A stretch of DNA of 11,355 nucleotides from JBFLXN01 sp040755715 [NCBI: Candidatus Edwardsbacteria bacterium] (lineage in GTDB: Bacteria; Edwardsbacteria; AC1; JBFLXN01), in contig JBFLXN010000081.1 of assembly GCA_040755715.1 (NCBI GenBank), positions 1-11,355 on the forward strand, in the 5' to 3' direction. Below, one piece after another: positions 5,948 to 11,355 of this stretch. Under the pieces are notes generated by a model. It had not been told where the DNA came from. It saw only the letters and a program-made list of their open reading frames with translations, and did not search any database. Position 1 is the first letter of the stretch, and each line of letters starts with the position of its first letter. The position numbers and the translations under genes are program-made.

Positions 5948-6268
5948 CTACTTTATTTTTAAGGAGTTATTTAGTATCTCTTTGATAAATAAATTACTAT
6001 GCGGGTCAAAATCTTCGTTTCTAAAAGGATGAAATTCAATAAAATGGTTATATTTTCTTAATATGGAAAGCAATCTCTCAATATCACGAAATCTTACGCC
6101 GCTAAAATTCTCCGAAATCAATGCCACATCAATATCACTCCACTTTGAGGCTTTCCCCTTTGCAGAGGAACCAAATAGATAGGCTGAAGAAATTGGAATA
6201 CCATTTTTTTCAATGACTCTTATCAAATTTTTGATTTCAGAAACTATTTTATCTGTTCTAAGAGCCAT
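5948..6268 (-). CDS. MNT-type nucleotidyltransferase (antitoxin of HEPN-MNT pair)
   Basis: This 106-residue minimal nucleotidyltransferase has LFGSSAKGKASKWSDIDVAL (residues 31-50), which gives the GSx10DxD pattern with G33-S34 and the metal-binding D45 and D47. A third acidic residue is plausibly E78 in FIEFHPF. In HEPN-MNT modules the MNT protein is the antitoxin; in studied MntA/HepT pairs it adds AMP units to a tyrosine of the HEPN toxin. All key residues appear intact, so it is probably active. It lies downstream of the HEPN gene and overlaps its end by 25 bases, implying coupled translation. The alternative reading as an unrelated small nucleotidyltransferase is unlikely given its neighbour. 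Confidence 0.85.
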   Translation of the reverse strand: MALRTDKIVSEIKNLIRVIEKNGIPISSAYLFGSSAKGKASKWSDIDVALISENFSGVRFRDIERLLSILRKYNHFIEFHPFRNEDFDPHSNLFIKEILNNSLKIK

Positions 6269-6633
6269 CTGTAGAACCTCTTTATGTCAGTGAAATATTT
6301 TTTAGTGAATGTCTTGGTGCAAAGTTTATAAAAAGAAAATTTCTTGTCTGAATACCTTGCCTCAAGATTGAATTCATTCACTTTCTTAAGAAATTTTACT
6401 TGTTCGTCAGAAAGACTCAATTTTGTATTTGATGCCAGAATATCTAGTTTGTGAATTGGTGGTGGCATTTTTTGATTATCTCGAACATAAAATGCTTTAA
6501 GAGTTTTTTCTAAAACTAAATGCGCAATGAAAAGGCACCAATCATATTTGCTATTCTTAAACAAAGTTTCAGCAACATCTAAATCGTGGGCTGCCGCATT
6601 CAGCCAGTAATTAATCTCTTCGTTATAAGTCAT
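6244..6633 (-). CDS. HEPN domain protein (putative toxin of HEPN-MNT pair)
   Basis: A 129-residue all-helical protein of the PF05168 HEPN type: 'WLNAAAHDLDVAETLFKNSKYDWCLFIAHLVLEK' opens it (described in pieces: WLNAAAHDLD at 10-19, WCLFIAHLVLEKTLKAFYV at 32-50), then HKLDILA (61-67) and NLEARYSDK (89-97). The canonical RNase motif RxxxxH of other HEPN toxins is not seen; R93 lies in the ARY segment without a following histidine, so ribonuclease activity is not assured. The start at 6633 is chosen because homologues begin here and because a near-consensus promoter sits immediately upstream. The same frame is open further to 6804, but that extension would include the promoter and looks non-coding. 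It is the first gene of a two-gene - strand unit with the MNT gene. Confidence 0.82.
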   Translation of the reverse strand: MTYNEEINYWLNAAAHDLDVAETLFKNSKYDWCLFIAHLVLEKTLKAFYVRDNQKMPPPIHKLDILASNTKLSLSDEQVKFLKKVNEFNLEARYSDKKFSFYKLCTKTFTKKYFTDIKRFYRWLLEQIK

Positions 6634-6642
6634 ACAACATAT

Positions 6643-6671
6643 ATAATACAGTTTTTTTTCTATTTTGTCAA
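6643..6671 (-). promoter_or_regulatory. Near-consensus promoter for the HEPN-MNT pair
   Basis: Read on the - strand, a perfect -35 TTGACA (6671-6666) is followed by exactly 17 bases and a -10 TATTAT (6648-6643, five of six matches). Only nine bases separate the -10 from the HEPN ATG (6633), so transcription would begin within about three bases of the start codon. The mRNA would be leaderless or nearly so, and no ribosome binding site is possible in that space. Confidence 0.65.
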
Positions 6672-6800
6672 GACTTTTTTGAGACCTCCTAAAAAAACTA
6701 TCAACTGAAATGATTTTCTCTGGGGTTTTTGTGAGCCCTCTTAAAATCTCATTGACATTTATCTCACCATTATGTATACTTATGATGGCAGAAATAATTG

Positions 6801-6871
6801 CCACGAAAACACAAAATTTGGAAAGCAGGGAATTAAAAAGATTCTTTTTTCGTGATTTCGTGTCTTCGTGG
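6801..6871. repeat. Inverted repeat (CCACGAA..ACAC type) between divergent genes
   Basis: CCACGAAAACAC (6801-6812) matches the reverse complement of GTGTCTTCGTGG (6860-6871) at 11 of 12 positions. The right arm is extended by TTTTTCGTGATTTC, containing a second CGTG unit. It lies in the 281-base gap between the divergent HEPN gene and the 6915 gene, which otherwise holds the - strand promoter and an AT-rich stretch. Confidence 0.5.
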
Positions 6872-6914
6872 TGTATCTTGTCATTTTGATATTTGATATT
6901 TGGATTTACATAGT

Positions 6915-8048
6915 ATGGACATATTGCAAAAAATAGAAATCCTTGGCGAGTCTGCTAAATACGACCTCTGTGGTTCTTATCTCTGTAGCTGCCCGCCGAG
7001 GATTCGTGGAGGCATCGACCGATGGATCTATCCGGCCGTTATGCCTGATGGTAAGACGATTTTCTTATTAAAAGTCCTGCTGACTAATGCCTGCGAAAAC
7101 GATTGTGACTACTGCGTTAACCGATGCACCAGGAATTTCCCTCGCACCAGTTTTAAGCCCGAAGAATTAGCAAAATTGTTTATCTGGCTTTATCAAAAAC
7201 GAAGGGTAAAGGGATTATTCTTAAGTTCAGCGGTCAATCAGAGTGTGGCTATAACGATGGAAGGAATGCTCAAGACAGCAGAAATCTTGAGATTGAGATA
7301 TAAGTTTAGAGGTTATATTCATTTAAAGATTTTGCCAGGAGCAGAATTTGATTATATAAGAAGGGCGGCAGAACTGGCTGATAGAATTTCTGTGAATTTA
7401 GAAGCACCTAACAAAGATAGACTACAAAAAATAACCTCAAAAAAAGATTTTGACAAAGACATCCTTCAACAAATGAAATGGATTAAATCGTTGCGGGAAA
7501 AAGAGACTTATGTCCGGTTAGGACAGACAACGCAATTTGTGGTAGGTGCGGCCGATGAATCAGATAAAGAAATTCTTATTACTACTGATAAATTATATCG
7601 AGAGATAAATCTTACCAGAACTTACTTCAGTGCCTTTCAACCAGTGGCGGGAACGCCTTTGGAGAGACATCCACCTACTCCTCTCTTGCGAGAACATCGC
7701 CTTTATCAGACTGATTTCTTATTCCGGCGCTATGGATTTAAGTTAGAAGAAATCACCTTTGACAATCAAGGCAATCTTCCCTTAGAACAAGACCCCAAGA
7801 CTGTTTGGGCACTTTATCATCCGGAGAGATTTCCGCTGGAGATAAATCGTGCCACTAAGGAAGAACTCTTGAGGATTCCGGGGATTGGGCCTAAATCCGC
7901 AGGGAGAATTATTCAGCTACGCTCAAAGAATCGTTTTGCTTCTTTATTAGAATTGAAGAGACTTGGAGTAGTGACTCGGCGAGCCGCTCCGTTTATCCTA
8001 ATTAATGGAAAATGGCAAGAAGTAGGAAGGCAATTGAGGATACTGTAA
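6915..8048 (+). CDS. Putative DNA modification/repair radical SAM protein with C-terminal HhH domain
   Basis: A 377-residue radical SAM protein with cluster motif C60, C64, C67 (NACENDCDYC) and a fourth nearby cysteine, C71. An unusual N-terminal segment carries C19, C24 and C26 (DLCGSYLCSCPP). A helix-hairpin-helix DNA-binding module ends the protein (residues 317-345, LLRIPGIGPKSAGRI). From memory this matches TIGR03916, 'putative DNA modification/repair radical SAM protein', which in many genomes sits beside a SAM-linked uracil-DNA glycosylase-family protein (TIGR03915). That partner is not in this window; the next gene is a transporter. The chemical reaction is unknown. I prefer ATG 6915 over a TTG at 6900 because homologues begin near 'KIEILGESAKYD'. 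No strong ribosome binding site precedes it. Confidence 0.85.
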   Translation: MDILQKIEILGESAKYDLCGSYLCSCPPRIRGGIDRWIYPAVMPDGKTIFLLKVLLTNACENDCDYCVNRCTRNFPRTSFKPEELAKLFIWLYQKRRVKGLFLSSAVNQSVAITMEGMLKTAEILRLRYKFRGYIHLKILPGAEFDYIRRAAELADRISVNLEAPNKDRLQKITSKKDFDKDILQQMKWIKSLREKETYVRLGQTTQFVVGAADESDKEILITTDKLYREINLTRTYFSAFQPVAGTPLERHPPTPLLREHRLYQTDFLFRRYGFKLEEITFDNQGNLPLEQDPKTVWALYHPERFPLEINRATKEELLRIPGIGPKSAGRIIQLRSKNRFASLLELKRLGVVTRRAAPFILINGKWQEVGRQLRIL

Positions 8049-8131
8049 TGCTCTGTCAACTAAATAAAAGTATGATTTCACAGAAATCTGTGTAGATGCA
8101 ACCCTTATTTATTTTACAAGGCACTATAAGA

Positions 8132-9538
8132 ATGGACGAGAAAAAGGTTCAGCCCGCACCTATCCTAAATCGGTCTTTGACATCAGGGAGGATAGGTGCG
8201 GGGTTAAGAATTTCTATCTTTGAAGGATTTTTTGCCCAGATTCATATTAACCTCACTGCCGGGATGTTCCTCACCGGCTTTGCCCTCTCTATTGGACTAA
8301 ACAACTTTGGCATCGGTCTTCTGGCGGCAATCCCTTCGTTTACTACCGCTTTCGGCTTTTTCTCTGCTTTCCTTACGAATTTTTTAGGCAAAAGAAAACC
8401 ACTCTGTGTGATTACATCCGGCATCGGTCGTGACCTCTTTTTTGTCTTTGTTGGTTTTCTTCTGGCAGGAACTCTGCCACTTCCCATTTTCTTTGCGATA
8501 ATCATTTTGTATAACATTCTTCTGACTGTGGCTGGAAACGCTTGGCTCTCCTGGATGAGCGATTTAGTGCCCAAAGAAAAGAGAGGGAGTTATTTCGGTT
8601 TGCGCAGTACAATTCTTAGTCTGGTAGGTATGGCTGTTAATTTCGGGGCAGGTAAACTCCTGGATTACTATCAGTCTATTCAAAGAGCCGACACCGGTTT
8701 TATCTTATTGTTTGGCAGTGCTTGCCTCGCTTCAACCCTAGCCGCTATTATCCTTTCATTTCAACCAGAACCACCAATGAAAAAAGAAAAAATAGAAATC
8801 AAAGAATTGCTCTCTGTGCCTTTAAAAGACAAAGACTTCCGAGCGCTACTTTGCTTTGTTTCTTTCTGGTATCTATTAGCTGGTATGGCTTCACCATTTT
8901 ATTTAGTATTTATGATTGAGAACTTGAAGATGCCATATTCTAAAATCGCTGTCTATTCCATCATTGCCGGAATAATGGGACTTGTCTTCCAAATCCTCTG
9001 GGGCAAGGCAATTGATAAACTAAAGTCAAAACCGGTATTAACCATCAATTTCTTCTGTGCCGCCTTTCTTCCACTAATCTGGTTATTCCCCAGGCCACAT
9101 TTTCTTTTGCCAATTTGGATTGACGCAATTTTTACCGGTATATTCTGGTCTGGTATAAACTTAAGTCTTTTCAACATCCTGTTAAGTCTAACTGAGGACA
9201 AGCGATTAAAGGAAGCCTACTTTGCTGTCTTTTCTACGATTTCCGGAATATTTGGTTTTCTGGCTTCAACTTGTGGTGGCTATCTAGCCACAGTCTTGAA
9301 AGGATTTCATTATGAAATCTTTGGACTGCATCTGGTCAACTTTCATCTACTCTTCATCTTTGCCAGCTTGTCCAGACTTTTAAGTTTGCTCTTCTTGGAA
9401 AAAGTAGTAGAAAAAGAAGCCTATCCCACAATGTTCGCCCTTCACCTCATCGGGGATTATGCAGTGCGGCGCTTAAATTTGGGAGCTGAACTAATTCTTA
9501 ATACACTCAGATTCCAAAAAACTGAAAATGATAGATGA
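8132..9538 (+). CDS. MFS family transporter
   Basis: About 468 residues with many hydrophobic segments, consistent with a 12-helix major facilitator. The clear family marker is the loop DLVPKEKRGSYFGLR (about residues 144-158), a form of the conserved MFS loop 'D..P...RG..FG.R'. A charged cytoplasmic loop (PPMKKEKIEIKELL, about 215-228) separates the two halves. The substrate cannot be inferred. Start choice: ATG 8132 begins MDEKKVQPAP; ATG 8096 in the same frame would add 12 residues. Neither has a strong ribosome binding site, and I prefer the shorter. The cytoplasmic N-terminus (residues 8-24) is encoded by an inverted repeat (8153-8202). The gene follows the radical SAM gene by 83 bases and overlaps a tiny ORF at its 3' end, so it probably lies in the same transcript. 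Confidence 0.85.
   Translation: MDEKKVQPAPILNRSLTSGRIGAGLRISIFEGFFAQIHINLTAGMFLTGFALSIGLNNFGIGLLAAIPSFTTAFGFFSAFLTNFLGKRKPLCVITSGIGRDLFFVFVGFLLAGTLPLPIFFAIIILYNILLTVAGNAWLSWMSDLVPKEKRGSYFGLRSTILSLVGMAVNFGAGKLLDYYQSIQRADTGFILLFGSACLASTLAAIILSFQPEPPMKKEKIEIKELLSVPLKDKDFRALLCFVSFWYLLAGMASPFYLVFMIENLKMPYSKIAVYSIIAGIMGLVFQILWGKAIDKLKSKPVLTINFFCAAFLPLIWLFPRPHFLLPIWIDAIFTGIFWSGINLSLFNILLSLTEDKRLKEAYFAVFSTISGIFGFLASTCGGYLATVLKGFHYEIFGLHLVNFHLLFIFASLSRLLSLLFLEKVVEKEAYPTMFALHLIGDYAVRRLNLGAELILNTLRFQKTENDR
8153..8202. repeat. 13-bp inverted repeat within the MFS coding region
   Basis: CCCGCACCTATCC (8153-8165) is perfectly complementary to GGATAGGTGCGGG (8190-8202) across a 24-base loop. It lies in frame at the start of the MFS gene and encodes PAPILN...GRIGAG. 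It could be a palindromic element inserted into the variable N-terminus, or a hairpin that limits translation. Confidence 0.7.
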
Positions 9539-9614
9539 CAGCGATGGACTTCCGATAACTAACAGATTCTATATTGCTATTATCGTTGGAATCATCGCCG
9601 TAATTTTATGTTAG
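9528..9614 (+). CDS. Small predicted single-helix membrane peptide
   Basis: A 28-codon frame (ATG 9528, TAG 9612-9614) encodes MIDDSDGLPITNRF followed by YIAIIVGIIAVILC, an uninterrupted hydrophobic run that could span or insert into the membrane with the acidic N-terminus outside the hydrophobic core. It overlaps the last 11 bases of the MFS gene in another frame, which suggests translational coupling. Its stop codon overlaps the AGGA (9613-9616) that serves as the ribosome binding site of the PHP gene. I do not recognise a family. It is supported by composition and position only, so chance is possible. Confidence 0.45.
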   Translation: MIDDSDGLPITNRFYIAIIVGIIAVILC

Positions 9615-9625
9615 GATGACAGAGA

Positions 9626-10474
9626 ATGATAGACTATCACATACACTTAGAAAAAGGTAAATATGCTAAAGACTGGTTAGAAGAATTCCTCACCGTGGGC
9701 CGAGAAAGAGGCATTACCGAATTCTGTTTTACTGAGCATCTGCATCGTTTTAAGGCGTCATTGCCTTTGCTCTCCCGAGTCTTTTCCCACACTAAGAAAA
9801 ATAAAGAATCTGAATTCATGGGAGAATGGTGGAAGAAATATGCCACAGAAGATGTAGAAAAATATATTTCTTTTATTCAGGGATTAAAAAGAGAAGACTA
9901 TCTAATAAAATTGGGTTGTGAGATTGACTATTTTGAAGGAGAAGAAGAATGGTTGACTAAATTTATCAAAGATCATCCCTGGGATTTTGTTATTGGTTCA
10001 ATTCATTGGCTTAAAGGCTGGGGATTTGACCATTTGCAAAGACCAGAAGGATGGATAGGCAAAGATGTGGACCAGGTTTATCAGCAATACTTTTTGTTGC
10101 TACAAAGGATGGTTTCTTCTAACTTATTTGATATAATCGGACATCTGGATGTCATCAAGGTTTTTGGGTTTAAGCCTAAGAATTTTGACTTACACACAGT
10201 AGAAGAAATAATAAAGATAATGTCAGATAAAAGAATTGGCACTGAATTGAATACAGCGGGATTGAGAAAGCCTGCCAAAGAAATTTATCCTAGTAAGGAA
10301 ATCCTGCAATTATGTCAGAAACACAATATCTTCTTGACTCTTGGCTCTGATGCCCACCATCCCCAAGAGGTGGGGCAGGATTTTGAAAAGGCGCTCAATT
10401 TACTAAGAGAAGTGGGGTATTCTCAATTGTCGGTTTTTGAGGAAAGAAGGCGCAAAGAAATCAAACTTCAATAG
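9626..10474 (+). CDS. PHP-domain phosphoesterase, histidinol-phosphatase (HisJ) type
   Basis: A 282-residue PHP-domain protein with the expected metal ligands in order: DYHIH (H5, H7), TEH (E37, H38), GCEIDYF (E99), GSIHW (H127), GHLDVIK (H173) and GSDAHHP (D242, H244). The layout and length match HisJ-type histidinol-phosphatases, which remove phosphate from L-histidinol phosphate using a metal cluster. No histidine-biosynthesis gene is seen nearby, so another phosphomonoester substrate is possible and I give no symbol. The start is supported by AGGA at 9613-9616, nine bases upstream. All ligands are present, so the enzyme is probably active. It follows the tiny membrane ORF by 11 bases and is followed five bases on by a possible kinase stump. 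Confidence 0.85.
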   Translation: MIDYHIHLEKGKYAKDWLEEFLTVGRERGITEFCFTEHLHRFKASLPLLSRVFSHTKKNKESEFMGEWWKKYATEDVEKYISFIQGLKREDYLIKLGCEIDYFEGEEEWLTKFIKDHPWDFVIGSIHWLKGWGFDHLQRPEGWIGKDVDQVYQQYFLLLQRMVSSNLFDIIGHLDVIKVFGFKPKNFDLHTVEEIIKIMSDKRIGTELNTAGLRKPAKEIYPSKEILQLCQKHNIFLTLGSDAHHPQEVGQDFEKALNLLREVGYSQLSVFEERRRKEIKLQ

Positions 10475-10479
10475 CCAAA

Positions 10480-10587
10480 ATGAAATTTGATGTTGTCGGT
10501 ATCAGCACAATTATCTTCTTCGTATCAGTGAAACCACCCAAGATAAGCCTCCCCCGATTTTCATCGGGGTCAGCAAGTAGCAAGTAG
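10480..10587 (+). pseudogene. Possible N-terminal stump of a PfkB-type sugar kinase
   Basis: ATG 10480 begins five bases after the PHP stop and reads MKFDVVGISTIIFFVSV, resembling the first strand of PfkB/ribokinase-family kinases (which begin like 'MKFDVVGIGT..vDf...V'). After about 20 residues the frame runs into a hairpin (10552-10569) and stops at TAG 10585-10587. The sequence beyond shows no kinase motif (no GG near the substrate site, no DTxGAGD). I read this as a gene truncated by a repeat-associated deletion or insertion. Resemblance over so few residues is weak, and a chance ORF is possible. Confidence 0.35.
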
Positions 10588-10592
10588 CTTGC
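10552..10592. repeat. Hairpins after the PHP gene
   Basis: CCCCGAT (10552-10558) pairs with ATCGGGG (10563-10569) over a four-base loop. Right after it come two direct copies of CAAGTAG (10574-10580 and 10581-10587), then GCAAG 10580-10584 paired with CTTGC 10588-10592. The first hairpin could act as a transcript end but lacks a T-tract. Confidence 0.55.
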
Positions 10593-10603
10593 ATCTCGGA
10601 GCA

Positions 10604-10894
10604 ACGGACAGGTCGGGTTTGATTACGGCGATAAAATTACTAACCGCTATCCGTCAACCGCTTACCGCTAAACAATATGCGCATAGCAGAAAGCGATGTT
10701 TTTGTATCGCTATCATCGTTCTTTTTACCCCGTTAGAAAGATACCTTTTTAGAGTTTTTAGACGAGTTTATCCCAAAAGTTCGTCAATAAACTGAGCGAA
10801 GTTTGTGCCATTATTTTAGTTTTCTAACGGGGTGAATCGCTGAAATCAGTATCCTGACCATCTGCTCCGCTTCTTTGCACCACGGACAGGTCGG
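10604..10894. repeat. Direct repeats around a 13-bp inverted repeat
   Basis: ACGGACAGGTCGG occurs at 10604-10616 and again at 10882-10894, each followed by a similar TTGA...ACGGC stretch. Between them ACCCCGTTAGAAA (10727-10739) is perfectly inverted at 10821-10833, and AGCGAT 10692-10697 pairs with ATCGCT 10706-10711. The arrangement suggests a degenerate small mobile element or nested repeats. The open frame at 10589-10795 across it looks like translated repeat, not a gene. Confidence 0.5.
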
Positions 10895-10915
10895 ATTGAA
10901 ATTCCGATACGGCAT
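10811..10915 (-). CDS. Doubtful 34-residue ORF with CPWC motif
   Basis: Read on the - strand from ATG 10915 to TAA 10813-10811, the frame gives MPYRNFNPTCPWCKEAEQ followed by a short helical-looking tail. CPWC could bind metal or be redox-active, and the composition is more protein-like than the neighbouring repeat. The second copy of the direct repeat (10604-10616) also translates in part as NPTCP on this strand but is broken by stops. It may be a fragment of a former gene. No ribosome binding site stands out, so I give it low weight. Confidence 0.2.
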   Translation of the reverse strand: MPYRNFNPTCPWCKEAEQMVRILISAIHPVRKLK

Positions 10916-10985
10916 GATATAGCATTTTAGTAAAATTAGGGCTGGGTTAACCTAGCTCCTTCTTTAGAAAGGGCTGCCCAAAGGG

Positions 10986-11009
10986 CAAATTTTGCTAATG
11001 CAAAATTTG
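10986..11009. repeat. 10-bp perfect hairpin
   Basis: CAAATTTTGC (10986-10995) pairs with GCAAAATTTG (11000-11009) around TAAT. It is AT-rich and isolated from any gene. Between 10915 and 11100 I see nothing else but short imperfect palindromes. Confidence 0.5.
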
Positions 11010-11117
11010 GCTTCAATAAGATTTTAGATTTCAGAATATAGTTTAGCACTTTAGCAAGGTATGGTCAAACAAAATTCGGAAATTATACCACGGAAACACA
11101 TTTTTGTGTAATGTGTT

Positions 11118-11197
11118 AGGTGAAATGTGTAATGTAATGGTTCGGCTTTGCTCACCATAATCGTCATGTTCTTCATTACACATCAAACATTTCACCT
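11118..11197. repeat. Inverted repeat of AGGTGAAATGT type
   Basis: AGGTGAAATGT (11118-11128) is inverted at 11187-11197, with looser matching of GTGTAA/TTACAC and GTAATG/CATTAC around it. It may be a small non-autonomous element. No coding frame is evident inside. Confidence 0.5.
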
Positions 11198-11235
11198 TAC
11201 ACAACTTTGTTGACATTACCTGGTAAGGTTTTTTT
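11194..11235 (+). terminator. Weak terminator-like structure
   Basis: ACCTTAC (11194-11200) can pair with GTAAGGT (11223-11229), followed directly by a run of T (11229-11235). The 22-base loop makes it a weak intrinsic terminator, and no gene immediately upstream requires it. Confidence 0.25.
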
Positions 11236-11236
11236 C

Positions 11237-11355
11237 TGTTAGCTAAATTTCAAAAGTGAACCATTTAAACTTCAAAAGTGAACTGCTGTAGATCACTGAT
11301 TTTTACTCTTTGAACATCGATAAGTTTGTTATTACACCAGAATCTGACCTCAGCT
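11237..11355. mobile_element. Possible end of an IS21-like element, running off the window
   Basis: From TGTTAGCTAAA at 11237 the sequence carries two direct copies of TTCAAAAGTGAAC (11249-11261 and 11271-11283) spaced 22 bases. IS21-family elements start with 5'-TG/CA ends and carry several repeated terminal sites for the IstA transposase, and I recall this repeat type at such ends. No transposase is in the window, so the call depends on what lies to the right. Confidence 0.35.

Noticed and set aside
6634-6804. N-terminal extension of the HEPN frame to 6804
   Set aside because: It would translate through a near-consensus promoter, and the HEPN domain starts at 6633.
8242-8574. Open frame on the - strand within the MFS gene
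   Set aside because: It is antisense to a clear membrane protein gene, with Arg/Lys/Pro-rich shadow composition.
10589-10795. 68-residue open frame in the right intergenic region
   Set aside because: It spans direct and inverted repeats, has no ribosome binding site and no recognisable motif.

Overview
The window is AT-rich and gene-dense. The genes have bacterial-type ribosome binding sites, and there is one near-consensus sigma-70-type promoter. The intergenic spaces are unusually full of short palindromes and inverted repeats. I read this as an uncultivated bacterium, perhaps of the Omnitrophota, Desantisbacteria or WOR type, but that placement is only an impression from the repeat style and gene mix. 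One gene belongs to DUF1464 (COG2441), a family best known from archaea, so archaeal ancestry or gene transfer should be kept in mind.

Left part (1-2703, + strand): the 3' end of a gene cut by the window edge, a protein made largely of 40-residue TPR repeats, and a DUF1464 ASKHA-fold (butyrate-kinase-like) protein whose start codon overlaps the TPR stop codon. Middle part (2704-6633): a decayed four-helix-bundle (23S rRNA intervening-sequence type) gene; a run of five hairpins; a two-gene toxin-antitoxin-like module (a small 'RLRQSSPFAG' protein plus a DUF6036 nucleotidyltransferase-fold protein); a radical SAM/SPASM enzyme; a NUDIX hydrolase; and, on the - strand, a HEPN-MNT pair driven by a promoter that would give an almost leaderless mRNA. 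Two nucleotidyltransferase-fold modules therefore bracket the radical SAM/NUDIX pair.

Right part (6915-10587, + strand): a radical SAM protein of the putative DNA modification/repair family (TIGR03916 type, with a C-terminal helix-hairpin-helix), an MFS transporter, a tiny predicted membrane peptide overlapping the transporter's end, a PHP-domain phosphoesterase of the histidinol-phosphatase type, and a possible stump of a PfkB-type sugar kinase. From 10588 to the right edge I see no convincing gene. That stretch holds several inverted and direct repeats and, at 11237-11355, what looks like the end of an IS21-like element running out of the window.

The genes do not form one obvious pathway. 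The strongest themes are two small nucleotidyltransferase-based modules, two unrelated radical SAM enzymes lacking their expected partners, and palindromic elements that have entered coding sequence at least twice (29-50 and 8153-8202) and lie across or beside gene remnants elsewhere.
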